From positions 1-64,000 of the forward strand of contig JABTUQ010000008.1 in the NCBI GenBank assembly GCA_015075225.1: a stretch of 64,000 nt of DNA, read 5' to 3'. How positions within the stretch are numbered: the stretch's first letter is position 1; every line of letters starts with the position of its first letter. This document shows, one piece after another, positions 8,984 through 17,920 of the stretch. The DNA comes from Burkholderiales bacterium (lineage in GTDB: Bacteria > Pseudomonadota > Gammaproteobacteria > Burkholderiales > Nitrosomonadaceae). The notes below the pieces were generated by a model that was given only the letters and a program-made list of their open reading frames with translations, made no database searches and was not told the DNA's origin. A program made the translations under genes and the position numbers.

Positions 8984-9726
8984 GGCTTGCCTTCATGGTT
9001 TGATTCGCCCGTTTGAGGAGAAACAGTATCGCGTGGTAACAGATCCGTGAAAATAAAGCCATCCCGGTGCACGGTTTTTCCCAAAATGAAATCCACCGGT
9101 TGTTCAAACATGGGACCATCGAATGAAAAAGTATGGAATTCGCCGTATTCGCCACAAGGATCAACATCATCCGGAAGATCGTCCAGAAAGGATGTGTTGT
9201 AGATCCTCCCCGCAAACCTGTCTGGAATGCGCTTCGGATCAATACAAGTAGTCACGGCCTTTAATCCACCGGCGATCATCTCTCTGGCAAGGGCGCTGGC
9301 TGGAATGCCCCAGAGCGGAAAAACCGGTGTGATTCCGGTTCCCTTCAGGTGATCTTCCCGGTACTTTCGCACATCTTCAAGGAAGAGATCGCCAAATGCA
9401 AAGTACTCGATATTTTCCTTTCTGACAGAATCAATGAATGCAGTCATGGCGGATGCATACCTGCTGTTGCTGCAAGGGTATGGAATCCTGATGATATGGA
9501 GCGGCAGCCCGGTGCTTGCTGCCTGTTGCTGCAGAAGCGCGACCCTGACGCCATGCATGACCACACGTTCAAATGCCTGATTGACTGTGCAAAACAGCCC
9601 GGCCACATCCACACGCGGATCTTGCCGCAGCATATGAAGCGACCACGCACAATCCTTGCCGCTACTCCAGGAGAGAAGAGTTCTTTTGCGTATCAATGTA
9701 TAAGTTAATGACGGCCACACCTTCAT
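8971..9726 (-). CDS. PP-loop ATPase, diphthine-ammonia ligase-like (DUF71)
   Basis: A 251-residue adenine-nucleotide alpha-hydrolase. The PP-loop SWSSGKDCAW lies at residues 19-28, and the family motifs AFGDLFLEDVRKYREDHL and DPCGEYGEFHTFSFDGPMF follow. The family includes the eukaryotic and archaeal diphthamide-forming ligase, but bacterial members act on unknown substrates because bacteria lack diphthamide. The first 15 residues are not family-like and the true start may be an internal TTG just before the RKRTLLSW stretch. No good ribosome-binding site decides this. Confidence 0.72.
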   Translation of the reverse strand: MKVWPSLTYTLIRKRTLLSWSSGKDCAWSLHMLRQDPRVDVAGLFCTVNQAFERVVMHGVRVALLQQQAASTGLPLHIIRIPYPCSNSRYASAMTAFIDSVRKENIEYFAFGDLFLEDVRKYREDHLKGTGITPVFPLWGIPASALAREMIAGGLKAVTTCIDPKRIPDRFAGRIYNTSFLDDLPDDVDPCGEYGEFHTFSFDGPMFEQPVDFILGKTVHRDGFIFTDLLPRDTVSPQTGESNHEGKPCVS

Positions 9727-9830
9727 TCTGGAGTGTCGATGCTTCGATTTACCTTACCTCGCTCAAGCTGATTCCCAGAGCCTTGGCAACACCTGCACCA
9801 TAAGCATGATCTGCTATTGGTGATATTCAC

Positions 9831-11355
9831 TAGCAGCCTGTCGGGCTTGATTTCTGTTTGAACGACATAAAGTGATATTTTGCTGAAAAAGGTGTCAAAA
9901 AGGTCATTTTTGACGGTTTTCCTCTTGTTTTTTGCTCAATTTTCCATTTGAAGGCGCAATGAGGCCATGCGTTTCAAATTCCACGCCAGGCAAACCAGGA
10001 TCCACTCTCCCTTGACCTTACCCAGGCCACGCAGTGAGAATTGCCGGAATCCCATCACGGATTTGATGATGCCAAACACGGGTTCGACGGTTTGTTTGCG
10101 TAGTGCGTACAGTTTGCGCCCTGCCTGGCTTTTCAGTTTGTGTTGCCCATGCGTTGTGCCGGGCTGGCGTTGTCCGGCAAGGCAGACGGTTCGGTAAAAC
10201 GTTCAAACGGGCCGGGGTGCGTGTGATTCGCGTCCGACCGCTGCCATCAGTGGTTCAATGCCGTGTGCTTCCAGGTTACCGCATTGGCTGCGCTGTAAAA
10301 GCCGTTGTCGGTCAGTAAATGTTCGATCTTCCCCAGTGCGGCGGGTAATTGTGTCAGCTGATTGAGCATCGGTTTGACCTGTTCCCGATCGTTGCAAGCT
10401 GGTGTGACTGCCGGTGCAACGATTAGCATGTATTTGTATCAACGGCCGCCTGGGCATTGTAAGCCTGTTCAAATCCTCCACCGGGGTGGGCATGATGCGC
10501 GATTCCTCGTCTGTCAGGTTGATCTGGTCTTTGTTTGTCGGCCCGTGCAGGCGGTGCGGGTGGTTGCCACCCGGTTTTTGCCACTGGTCCTGGCTTTTCT
10601 TTCCGCGCCAGTTTATCCTGATATATCAGCCAGTTCCGTGCATAACGGTCTTTGCGCGCACTTGATCTTTGCCGGGCTTGTGCCGGGGCGGCAAGACGTG
10701 TTTCCCGCCGCGCAATTTCTTCCGCAGCTCCATGCTATCCGGCACAGCACTCTGATCTGCCTGTTCTGCCTGAATCAGCAATTGCTGCACTTCCTGGCGC
10801 AGTTGCGGCTCCAGCTTGTCAATGTGCCCGTAAGACAGTGCGCTGTGGCGCGAGGGCATTGGCGTGTATTTTGCCGCCATCGGACTGATTGTTCCCAGCA
10901 AGCAAACGCAGCTTATCGCATGCAACCTGCAATACCTGCACAAACAGTTCGGAAAATTCATTCAGAAAACGCCGGAGGAAGGCCGCCAGCGTGTCATGAT
11001 CAGGATGCTGGTTGGCCGCAATAAAACGAAAAGCCAGCGAATCGTAAGTAGCGCGCTCAATCTTGCGACTGGAAAACACCCCGGTTGCATAACCGTAAAC
11101 CAGCAGCGCCAACGCATGTTGGATGATAGGCTGCACTGCCACGTCCAGCATGGAGGCTCGTTCAAGATGTGCTGTGGAAAGATTCTCCACCACTTCAACA
11201 ATAAAACGCGCCAGATGATTCTCCGGCAGCCATTCATCTACAGAGGGCGGCAGTAAATAGCCTGTACCACGATCTACCGGACGAAAGCGACTCATATCAA
11301 TATCCTGCAAACAAAAATATATTATCCCTAATCTGTAAAGTCCGACAGGCTGCTA
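9831..11355 (-). mobile_element. Degenerate IS1182-family insertion sequence, copy 1
   Basis: The element of about 1.5 kb is bounded by inverted repeats: TAGCAGCCTGTCGG starts at 9831 and its complement ends at 11355. The same end sequence, TAGCAGCCTGTCGGACTTTA, begins the second copy at 62874, which confirms the boundary. The single transposase gene inside is broken in several places. The right end lies in the tail of the DUF3422 gene and provides its stop codon. A CTAG tetranucleotide surrounds both ends. Confidence 0.82.
9936..11295 (-). pseudogene. IS1182-family transposase, multiply frameshifted
   Basis: The N-terminus is readable from MSRFRPVDRGTGYLLPPS (11295) and the C-terminus in another frame (VEPVFGIIKSVMGFRQFSLR, then CLAWNLKRM, stop at 9936-9938). 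Between them the frame changes repeatedly. One lesion is near 11140-11160, where the intact copy at 62938 reads ERDYAGRGSAAYHPNM and this copy does not. Others lie between 10200 and 10950. The DUF772-type N-terminal domain and the DDE domain ending in the catalytic-region motif VEPVFG identify the family. It cannot make a working transposase. Confidence 0.85.
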
Positions 11356-12681
11356 GCCCTTCTTCCCTTCTCCGGAAGCCGATTTACTCACCATCCGGCG
11401 AAATTTCCGGATAGCAAAAAACACAATGGTCACGACGATCGGTATGGCAAGGCCAGTCATCAGCTCGATGTCGATATCCAGCCCGGCTGCCTTAGCCGCT
11501 TTCAGGCCATAACCGGTGATACCGAGCAAGTAGTAGCTCAGTACAACGACAGACAATCCTTCAACTGTTTCCTGTAGTCTGAGCTGCAGATACGCCCGGT
11601 TATCCATGGATTTGAGCAGATCACGGATTTGCGATTCCATTGAGATATCCACCCGCGTGCGCAGCATTGAAGTGGCCCGTTCCACACGCAGTGACAGTGT
11701 TTCAAATTTGGATCTGACCAGATCGAAGGTATTCATGGCCGAGGTCACCCGCTGCTTCCTGAACTCATACAGCATCTGTAGCCCTTCGATGCGTTCCTCG
11801 CGCAACTCGACGATACGCTGCTGCATAATAGTGTGATACGTCTGCGATGCACTGAAACGATGGCTGGACTGCGCCGAGATTTTTTCAACTTCTGTCGCCA
11901 GTGCAGTCAGCCTGACCAGCAAATACTGTTCATCCTCAATAGAATTGGGGATGGTATTCGACATCAGCCCCGTCAGCTGATCGCCATATCTTTCCAATTG
12001 AGGAATGATTTCACGTGTCATGGTCATCGGCAGAATCGCCAGCATACGATAATTTTCTATTTCGAGCAGACGCTGTACCAGTCGGCCGACCTGGCGGCTG
12101 CGCAGATTATCATCATGAATCAGGAAACGGGTAAATCCATCCGGATGAATCTGGTTATCACTCCAGACACTGGCACTACCCGCCGAAACCTTGGAGCCGA
12201 TTACGGTGTTGGAGGAAAACAAAGCAGACAATTCACTCATACTACGGCTGGGACGTCTGCGATCCTCCAGTGCAATATGGGTGGCAACCAGCACTTCTCC
12301 CGGCAGTTTTTCCAGCCATTCCGGCGGAACATGTGCGATGGCAGGCCGGGAAAATGGCACATCGAACGGCCCTTCGCTGTAAAAAGTATAAGTGGAATAC
12401 TCCGTATGCCGCTCCCATCGCAGCTGAAAATCACCCAGCTCCACACTCAGCTGATCAAAAGCGCTATTGAGAATGCGGATACCGAAATGTTCACACAGCT
12501 GAACGACCAGCTCACGTTCTCGGTTTGTCTGTTGCCGGTCAGACAGCAATACCAGCTGGGAAAGCTGTGATGGAATATTGATCAATTCATACACTTCGGC
12601 ATTCAGCTCGGAATGCAGCATTTCTCGCTCTGCATATTCAGAAAGGCCCAGCAACCCATGTTTCAACAAATTGTTAGTCAT
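11353..12681 (-). CDS. DUF3422 family membrane protein
   Basis: A 442-residue protein with the DUF3422 signature HSELNAEVYELINIPSQL-like start, a central region rich in helices (residues about 250-350), and two hydrophobic segments near the C-terminus (VVVLSYYLLGITGYGLKAA and ELMTGLAIPIVVTIVFFAI). The family is widespread in proteobacteria and of unknown function. Its last codon and TAG stop coincide with the end of the IS1182 copy, so the original C-terminus may have been replaced after the KFRRMVSKS stretch. The loss appears small because the membrane segments are complete. Confidence 0.82.
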   Translation of the reverse strand: MTNNLLKHGLLGLSEYAEREMLHSELNAEVYELINIPSQLSQLVLLSDRQQTNRERELVVQLCEHFGIRILNSAFDQLSVELGDFQLRWERHTEYSTYTFYSEGPFDVPFSRPAIAHVPPEWLEKLPGEVLVATHIALEDRRRPSRSMSELSALFSSNTVIGSKVSAGSASVWSDNQIHPDGFTRFLIHDDNLRSRQVGRLVQRLLEIENYRMLAILPMTMTREIIPQLERYGDQLTGLMSNTIPNSIEDEQYLLVRLTALATEVEKISAQSSHRFSASQTYHTIMQQRIVELREERIEGLQMLYEFRKQRVTSAMNTFDLVRSKFETLSLRVERATSMLRTRVDISMESQIRDLLKSMDNRAYLQLRLQETVEGLSVVVLSYYLLGITGYGLKAAKAAGLDIDIELMTGLAIPIVVTIVFFAIRKFRRMVSKSASGEGKKG

Positions 12682-12716
12682 GATCTTGGCAAATTTTCAG
12701 ATGAAAAAATCTGGTG

Positions 12717-13517
12717 TTAGCCCAAAAAATCCAGCAGTAATTTGGTACCCAGCAGATAAAGCAATCCTGCAAAAATTTTCCTGAGCGCTGCTGCTGGCAG
12801 AATATGGGCGGTTTTCGCACCCCATGGCGCTGTTACAGTGCTTGTCATCGCCACCATCATCAGTGCAGGCAGATAAATATAACCCAACGAATAATCGGGT
12901 AGAGGCTGTGTTTGTAGCAAACCATTCACCGCATAGCCCGCTGCGCTCGCGAGCGCCACCGGAAATCCAACGGCTGCGGCAGTGCCGATGGCATGATGCA
13001 TCCTGACCTGACAGGCTGTGAGAAACGGCACCGTCAGCAATCCTCCACCAATGGCCACCAGGCTGGAGATGACACCGATCACTCCCCCGGCAGTGAACAG
13101 CCCTACCTTCCCAGGCAAAGCATAGTTTGCACCCGGCTTGAGGTTAAGCCACATTTGTGTGGCTGCAGAATAGATAAATAAAACGAAGATAACACCCAAT
13201 ACCCGGTTGGATAACTGGCCTGCCAGCGTGGAGCCAATCAGGGCACCAGCGATGATTCCGGGTGTCATGTAGCGCACAACCGGCCAATTCACCGCGCCAC
13301 GGGCATGGTGGGCGCGCAGGCTGGAAATGGCGGTCAGGGTAATGATTGCTGTCGTGGTTCCCAGTGCGATATGCACAATACGATCCTCCGGAAAATCCAG
13401 CGATATAAAAGTGGCCGCCAGTATCGGCACCATCAGCAGACCACCACCAATGCCCAACAAACCCGCGATAAAACCGACTACGCTCCCTGTCAGCAGGTAA
13501 ACCGGCCATGCTTCCAT
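12717..13517 (-). CDS. TauE/SafE family sulfite/anion exporter
   Basis: A 266-residue integral membrane protein with about eight hydrophobic segments and the two glycine-rich internal repeats of the family (GFIAGLLGIGGGLLMVPIL near the N-terminus, GVISSLVAIGGGLLTVPFL in the middle). Members export sulfite, sulfoacetate or related organosulfur anions across the inner membrane. The length is typical. It lies 35 bases upstream of the DUF3422 gene on the same strand and may share its transcript. The exported substrate cannot be told from sequence. Confidence 0.85.
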   Translation of the reverse strand: MEAWPVYLLTGSVVGFIAGLLGIGGGLLMVPILAATFISLDFPEDRIVHIALGTTTAIITLTAISSLRAHHARGAVNWPVVRYMTPGIIAGALIGSTLAGQLSNRVLGVIFVLFIYSAATQMWLNLKPGANYALPGKVGLFTAGGVIGVISSLVAIGGGLLTVPFLTACQVRMHHAIGTAAAVGFPVALASAAGYAVNGLLQTQPLPDYSLGYIYLPALMMVAMTSTVTAPWGAKTAHILPAAALRKIFAGLLYLLGTKLLLDFLG

Positions 13518-13602
13518 ACTTGGGCTACCTCGCTGCTAAAACCGGTTATTGTGATGGATAAATATGAAAATATGGTGAAGGGAAAGGCAAGTAGTATCAC
13601 CG

Positions 13603-14043
13603 CTACAGCTGTACCTCGATGAACTTCCATTCTGACGGATCGATGGGCGTAATCGACAGCCGGTTACCTTTTTGCAGGATACGCATACCGGCAAGTTCAG
13701 GATAGCTGCGTAATTCCTTGATGGAGAACAGGCGAGTTTTGCGAATAAATCGCACCTCGACATTGAACCAGCGCGGGTTTTCGCGTGTAGCTCCGGGATC
13801 GAAGTACTTGCTCTGCGGGTTGAACTGGGTTTCATCCGGATAAGCCAGCCGGGAAATTTCGACAATACCGGCAATACCTGGTTCGGCACAGCTTGAATGG
13901 TAGAAAAATGCCAGATCACCCAGCTGCATCTGGTTGCGCATGAAATTACGCGCCTGGTAGTTGCGCACGCCATCCCAGGGTACGGTCTGCCCCGGTCTGG
14001 CGGCAAGATCATCGATACTTACTTCCGATGGCTCGGATTTCAT
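13603..14043 (-). CDS. EVE domain-containing protein, start codon uncertain
   Basis: A protein of about 146-151 residues with the EVE (PUA-like) fold: MKSEPSEVSIDDL, WDGVRNYQARNFMR, GDLAFFYHSS and GIVEISRLAYPDE are diagnostic. EVE proteins bind modified bases in nucleic acids. The family normally starts RYWLMKSEP a residue after Met, but here the codon at that position (14058-14056) is ACG. No ATG or GTG lies in frame upstream, and only a TTG at 14112 inside the 6S RNA gene is available. I list the first in-frame ATG (14043), which would remove the conserved RYWL. It follows 6S RNA directly, a common arrangement. Confidence 0.78.
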   Translation of the reverse strand: MKSEPSEVSIDDLAARPGQTVPWDGVRNYQARNFMRNQMQLGDLAFFYHSSCAEPGIAGIVEISRLAYPDETQFNPQSKYFDPGATRENPRWFNVEVRFIRKTRLFSIKELRSYPELAGMRILQKGNRLSITPIDPSEWKFIEVQL

Positions 14044-14097
14044 CAGCCAGTAACGCGTATTGTTGCTGAAAGTGTTGAGAGAAGGTGGTACAGATAA

Positions 14098-14278
14098 ATG
14101 GGGTCCCCGCAAATGCCGTCAGGCTGTTATCTTGAACCTGAGGCTCAAGAGTGGCCGCCCGTCGGTTGCATCAGGCACGCTCTGCAAGAGAGCGCGCACA
14201 ACAGCAGCCATTGACTGGCAACCAGGTGCAAAGAATTGGTTCAAAGAACACAAGCCTTGACAAACACCGCAGGGATTA
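14098..14278 (-). ncRNA. ssrS: 6S RNA
   Basis: Read on the minus strand, this interval begins with AATCCCTGCGGTGTT and ends with ACGGCATTTGCGGGGACC. These ends pair to form the long closing stem of 6S RNA. The highly conserved 3' block with CCTCAGGTTCAAGATAACAG followed by CCTGACGGCATT is present. The central open region lies around 14160-14250. The position directly downstream of zapA is the standard location in proteobacteria. 6S RNA binds the sigma-70 RNA polymerase holoenzyme and mimics an open promoter. The ends are accurate to a few bases. Confidence 0.88.
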
Positions 14279-14322
14279 AACTTGTTGCCATTGCCCGTTC
14301 AAAAAACAGACAGAAAAATCAA

Positions 14323-14643
14323 TCATCCGGTTTTATTTTCGGGAATATTCCGACTGGAAACAGCATCAGCCAACCTGGACTCCAGTGGCTCGATTCTACG
14401 CCTAAATTCTTCCATGTCAAAACCGCACTGTGAACGTGCGTTTAGTAATTCATGGGTGATATTAATGGCAGCAGCAATGGCAATCTGCTCCGTTCCCACG
14501 ATTTTTCTTGTTGCTTTTATTTCCCGCATTTTTTTGTTGAGATATGAAACAGCAAGCATCAAACCTTCCTGTTCTTCCCCGGAACAATGGATACGAAATT
14601 CCCGCCCCATTACGGTGACATTCAAAGCAACCTCTTTATTCAT
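14323..14643 (-). CDS. zapA: Cell division protein ZapA
   Basis: A 106-residue protein with the ZapA pattern: an N-terminal beta region (LNVTVMGREFRIHCSGEE), then a helix (LMLAVSYLNKKMREIKATRKIVGTEQ) and a C-terminal coiled coil. ZapA crosslinks FtsZ protofilaments at the division ring. It is followed on the same strand by 6S RNA, the conserved order zapA-ssrS, and preceded by a ZapB-like coiled-coil gene with one base between. The length is normal. Confidence 0.9.
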   Translation of the reverse strand: MNKEVALNVTVMGREFRIHCSGEEQEGLMLAVSYLNKKMREIKATRKIVGTEQIAIAAAINITHELLNARSQCGFDMEEFRRRIEPLESRLADAVSSRNIPENKTG

Positions 14644-14644
14644 T

Positions 14645-14839
14645 TCAGTTTCCGGGCAGATTGTTCAATAAAATTTTGAGACGCTCGGCCACTGTCTGCA
14701 TGCGTTCAGCAAGCTGCCGGTTTTTTTCCTGCGCATTCTCAAGCAAACAATGCAGCCGGATATTTTCCTCTCGCGCCTGCTGGTATAACCCGATCAATTG
14801 ATCGATTTTATTTTCCAGTGACTTGAATTCTTTATCCAT
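14645..14839 (-). CDS. ZapB-like coiled-coil protein (TIGR02449 type)
   Basis: A very small protein (64 residues from the ATG at 14839, 68 if the ATG at 14851 is used). I prefer 14839 because the AGGA ribosome-binding sequence directly touches the upstream ATG and homologues start with MDKE-like sequence. Nearly the whole protein is heptad-like (LENKIDQLIGLYQQ, ENIRLHCLLENAQEKNRQLAER). Its location immediately before zapA matches the family that acts with ZapA at the division site. Confidence 0.8.
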   Translation of the reverse strand: MDKEFKSLENKIDQLIGLYQQAREENIRLHCLLENAQEKNRQLAERMQTVAERLKILLNNLPGN

Positions 14840-14899
14840 CAGCTGACCCATTCCTGCCTACACAAGATCAAACTCCCTCAACCGGTAAAGTTCATTTGC

Positions 14900-16486
14900 T
14901 CACTGCCGCGACAGAATCGTATCAACGGCATGTGGCAAGATTTCCGGGTAATCCCGGCTGTAGTGCAACCCACGGCTCTCATGCCGCAGCATGGCACTTC
15001 TCACAATCAGATCGGAAGTGCAGACGAGGTTGCGCAATTCGAGCAAATCGCTGGTCACCCGGAAGTTGGAATAGTATTCGTCGATTTCTCCGGACAGCAG
15101 GCAAATGCGGTGCTGCGCCCGCTGCAAACGCTTGTTGGTACGCACGATACCCACATAATTCCACATGAATCGGCGCAATTCGTCCCAGTTGTGGGAAATC
15201 ACCACCTCCTCATCGGCATCGGTGACACGGCTTTCGTCCCAGTCCGGCAACGGCAGATCCGGCGCCGGTGTGCGCGTGACGATATCCTCGACTGCCGAAA
15301 GACCGGTGACCAGACATTCCAGCAGGGAATTGCTGGCCAGACGATTGGCGCCGTGCAAACCGGTATGTGCGGTTTCTCCAATCGCATACAGGTTGTCGAG
15401 ATCGGTACGCCCGCGCTGGTCGGTCACGATCCCGCCACAGGTATAGTGCGCTGCCGGAACCACGGGAATGGGTTGGCGGGTGATGTCAATACCCAGCTCC
15501 AGACAGCGTTGATAAATGGTTGGAAAATGCTGCTTCAGAAAATCGGCCGGCTGATGGGAAATATCCAGAAACACGCAATCCAGCCCGCGTTTTTTCATTT
15601 CGAAATCGATTGCACGCGCCACAATATCGCGCGGTGCCAGTTCGGCCCGTTCATCATGCCAGGGCATGAAACGCTCGCCATCAGGCAGTTTCAGTATCCC
15701 CCCCTCCCCTCTCACCGCCTCGCTGATCAAAAAGGATTTGGCATGCGGGTGATACAAACAGGTGGGATGAAACTGGACAAATTCCATGTTGGCAACACGG
15801 CACCCTGCTCGCCAGCCCATGGCAATACCATCTCCCGTTGCCACATCCGGATTGGTCGTATAGAGATGAACCTTGCCTGCACCACCTGTCGCCAGAATGG
15901 TATTGCGCGCGGCGATTGTACGTACTTTCCCGGCGCGGATATCAAGCACATAGGCACCGTGACAACGATTGCCTTCTCCGGCACGGGACAGTTTCTCGCT
16001 GGTAATCAGATCTACGGCGATATGGTGTTCCAGCACCACGATGTTGGGATGCTGCAAGGCCTGCTGGGTGAGCGTGAGCTGCACCACCTTGCCAGTCGCA
16101 TCGTCGGAGTGAATGATGCGACGCACACTGTGGCCGCCTTCGCGCGTCAGGTGATAACCGGTTTCGTTACCATCGTCACGGGTAAAATCAACGCCTCGCG
16201 AAATCAGCCATCGGACTGCCTGCGGACCGTTTTCCACAATATGACGGGTCATGTCCTCATTGCATAAACCGGCACCGGCAACCAGCGTATCGCGGATATG
16301 CGCTTCCGGTGAATCCTCGATCGACAGTACGGCGGCAATCCCTCCTTGCGCCCAGGCGCTGGCGGTATCATGCAGGGTACGCTTGGTCACCAGCGCGACC
16401 TTTTGGGTTTCGGCCAGATTCAGGGCGAGTGTCAGCCCGGCCAGACCGCTGCCAATGATCAATGCATCGAAACGAAGTGGTTGCAT
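14900..16486 (-). CDS. nadB: L-aspartate oxidase
   Basis: A 528-residue flavoprotein that oxidises L-aspartate to iminoaspartate, the first step of de novo NAD synthesis. The FAD-binding start [18 protein letters not shown], the loop [13 protein letters not shown], the substrate region [13 protein letters not shown] [22 protein letters not shown], and the C-terminal helical domain with [16 protein letters not shown] are all present. The length is normal. nadE, the last enzyme of the pathway, lies 3 kb away. nadA and nadC are not in the window. Confidence 0.95.
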   Translation of the reverse strand: MQPLRFDALIIGSGLAGLTLALNLAETQKVALVTKRTLHDTASAWAQGGIAAVLSIEDSPEAHIRDTLVAGAGLCNEDMTRHIVENGPQAVRWLISRGVDFTRDDGNETGYHLTREGGHSVRRIIHSDDATGKVVQLTLTQQALQHPNIVVLEHHIAVDLITSEKLSRAGEGNRCHGAYVLDIRAGKVRTIAARNTILATGGAGKVHLYTTNPDVATGDGIAMGWRAGCRVANMEFVQFHPTCLYHPHAKSFLISEAVRGEGGILKLPDGERFMPWHDERAELAPRDIVARAIDFEMKKRGLDCVFLDISHQPADFLKQHFPTIYQRCLELGIDITRQPIPVVPAAHYTCGGIVTDQRGRTDLDNLYAIGETAHTGLHGANRLASNSLLECLVTGLSAVEDIVTRTPAPDLPLPDWDESRVTDADEEVVISHNWDELRRFMWNYVGIVRTNKRLQRAQHRICLLSGEIDEYYSNFRVTSDLLELRNLVCTSDLIVRSAMLRHESRGLHYSRDYPEILPHAVDTILSRQ

Positions 16487-16703
16487 GAATGATGGAAAGA
16501 CTTTGAAATTGTGGAAGGGTGAATCAACTTCGTGGAATTATCCCATTTTTTGCCGAGGATTCGAATCGCCCCGTGCTGCCGCCATTTCCACCGGTAAAAA
16601 TACGCTAGAATACGCCAATGTTTGCGGGGAAGCAGCAGACGATTCGGCTGACGGGCATTTCCCATTGTTCAATTTTACAGATCTAACACAGGAGAGTTTC
16701 AGC

Positions 16704-17624
16704 ATGTCGATGGCGGACCGTGACGGGGTTATCTGGTATGACGGCGCATTGGTGCCGTGGCGCAATGCCACGACCCATGTGCTTACCCACACCCTGCATT
16801 ATGGAATGGGTGTATTCGAGGGATTGCGCGCCTACCAGACTCCCAGGGGGCCTGCCATTTTCCGTTTGCCCGAGCATACGGAACGCCTGTTTTATTCAGC
16901 GCATGTCTTTCGCATGAAAATCCCCTTTGATCAAGCCACATTGATACAGGCACAGCGGGATGTCGTCCGCCAGAATGGACTCACCTCCGGCTATATCCGC
17001 CCGATTGTCTTTTACGGACCGGAAGCCATGGGATTGTCTGCCAAAAACCTGTCGGTTCATGTCGCCGTTGCAGCCTGGTCATGGGGAACATACCTCGGTG
17101 CAGACGCACTGGAAAATGGCATCCGTGTCAAAACCTCCTCTTTCACCCGACATCACGTCAATATCAACATGTGCCGTGCGAAATCAGTTTCTACCTATAC
17201 CAACTCGATCCTGGCACATCAGGAAGTGGCACAGGACGGCTATCAGGAAGCGCTGTTGCTGGATGTGGACGGCTATGTTGCGGAAGGTTCCGGCGAAAAC
17301 ATTTTCATCATCAAAAAAGGCAAGCTCTATACGCCTGACCTGACTGCCTGTCTGGAAGGCATCACGCGCGCATCAGTCATTCAGCTGGCACAGGAGGCCG
17401 GAATCGAAATCATCCAGAAGCGGATTACCCGCGACGAAGTCTATTGCGCCGACGAAGCCTTCTTCACCGGCACGGCTGCCGAGATCACACCGATTCGCGA
17501 ACTGGATTGTCGCACCATCGGGAACGGCAAACGCGGCCCGATCACAGAACAACTGCAAACCTCGTTTTTTGACTGCGTCAACGGCAAATCAGACAAACAC
17601 GCCGATTGGCTGCATTATGTTTAA
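16704..17624 (+). CDS. ilvE: Branched-chain amino acid aminotransferase
   Basis: A 306-residue class IV PLP-dependent aminotransferase. The start ATG is preceded by AGGAGA at 16690-16695. A longer upstream frame reading back to 16251 is an overlap with nadB and is not coding. Family signatures: VIWYDGALVPW, HYGMGVFEGLRAY, the PLP lysine (K160 in CRAKSVSTYTNS), and VAEGSGENIFIIKKG. It transfers amino groups to the 2-oxo acids that become Leu, Ile and Val. A short zinc-finger gene follows 24 bases downstream. Confidence 0.94.
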   Translation: MSMADRDGVIWYDGALVPWRNATTHVLTHTLHYGMGVFEGLRAYQTPRGPAIFRLPEHTERLFYSAHVFRMKIPFDQATLIQAQRDVVRQNGLTSGYIRPIVFYGPEAMGLSAKNLSVHVAVAAWSWGTYLGADALENGIRVKTSSFTRHHVNINMCRAKSVSTYTNSILAHQEVAQDGYQEALLLDVDGYVAEGSGENIFIIKKGKLYTPDLTACLEGITRASVIQLAQEAGIEIIQKRITRDEVYCADEAFFTGTAAEITPIRELDCRTIGNGKRGPITEQLQTSFFDCVNGKSDKHADWLHYV

Positions 17625-17648
17625 CTGTTGAACCTGACGGAATTGCCT

Positions 17649-17855
17649 ATGAATACCTCTACTACACCAGCCTATCCGCCCGAAATCGAGATCAATCCGG
17701 ATGATCTGCCGCTGTACTGCCCGAATCCTTCCATGGATACGAGAAGCTGGCACCCGCGTGTATTTCTTGAAATCGAAGCAACCGGCAAGGCTATGTGCCC
17801 CTACTGCGGTACACGCTACACCCTGAAAGGGGGACCGCTCGCCGGTCATCACTGA
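17649..17855 (+). CDS. Zinc-finger (CHCC) domain protein
   Basis: A 68-residue protein starting at ATG 17649. The start at 17628 is a possible TTG extension that I do not favour. It carries one zinc-binding set: CPNPSMDTRSWHPRVFLEIE then CPYCGTRYTLKGG, i.e. Cys, His and a CxxC pair, as in the zf-CHCC family related to the NDUFS6 subunit of complex I. Stand-alone bacterial members next to ilvE are common in betaproteobacteria. Their role is not established. Confidence 0.82.
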   Translation: MNTSTTPAYPPEIEINPDDLPLYCPNPSMDTRSWHPRVFLEIEATGKAMCPYCGTRYTLKGGPLAGHH

Positions 17856-17920
17856 GCAGGCGATCCGGCGCGGCCAGTCTCCCACATTCATCCATCCTCC
17901 GTATCAGGGAGTCACACTGT

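Noticed and set aside
10362..11024. Plus-strand frame of 220 residues in the IS1182 copy
   Set aside because: Antisense of the degenerate transposase; the real frames are on the minus strand.
14930..16267. Long plus-strand frame of 445 residues opposite nadB
   Set aside because: It is the complement of nadB, without recognised domains.
16540..16600. Sequence like a tRNA 3' end (GAGGATTCGAATCGCC and a terminal CCA-like triplet)
   Set aside because: No matching acceptor stem, D arm or anticodon arm precedes it, so no tRNA cloverleaf forms.
16251..16703. N-terminal extension of the ilvE reading frame
   Set aside because: It overlaps nadB in the antisense direction and has no family sequence. 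A good ribosome-binding site lies at 16690 before ATG 16704.
17795..17920. N-terminal extension of the phosphomannomutase frame
   Set aside because: It overlaps the zinc-finger gene and the family starts at MSTPPREIFKAYDIRG.
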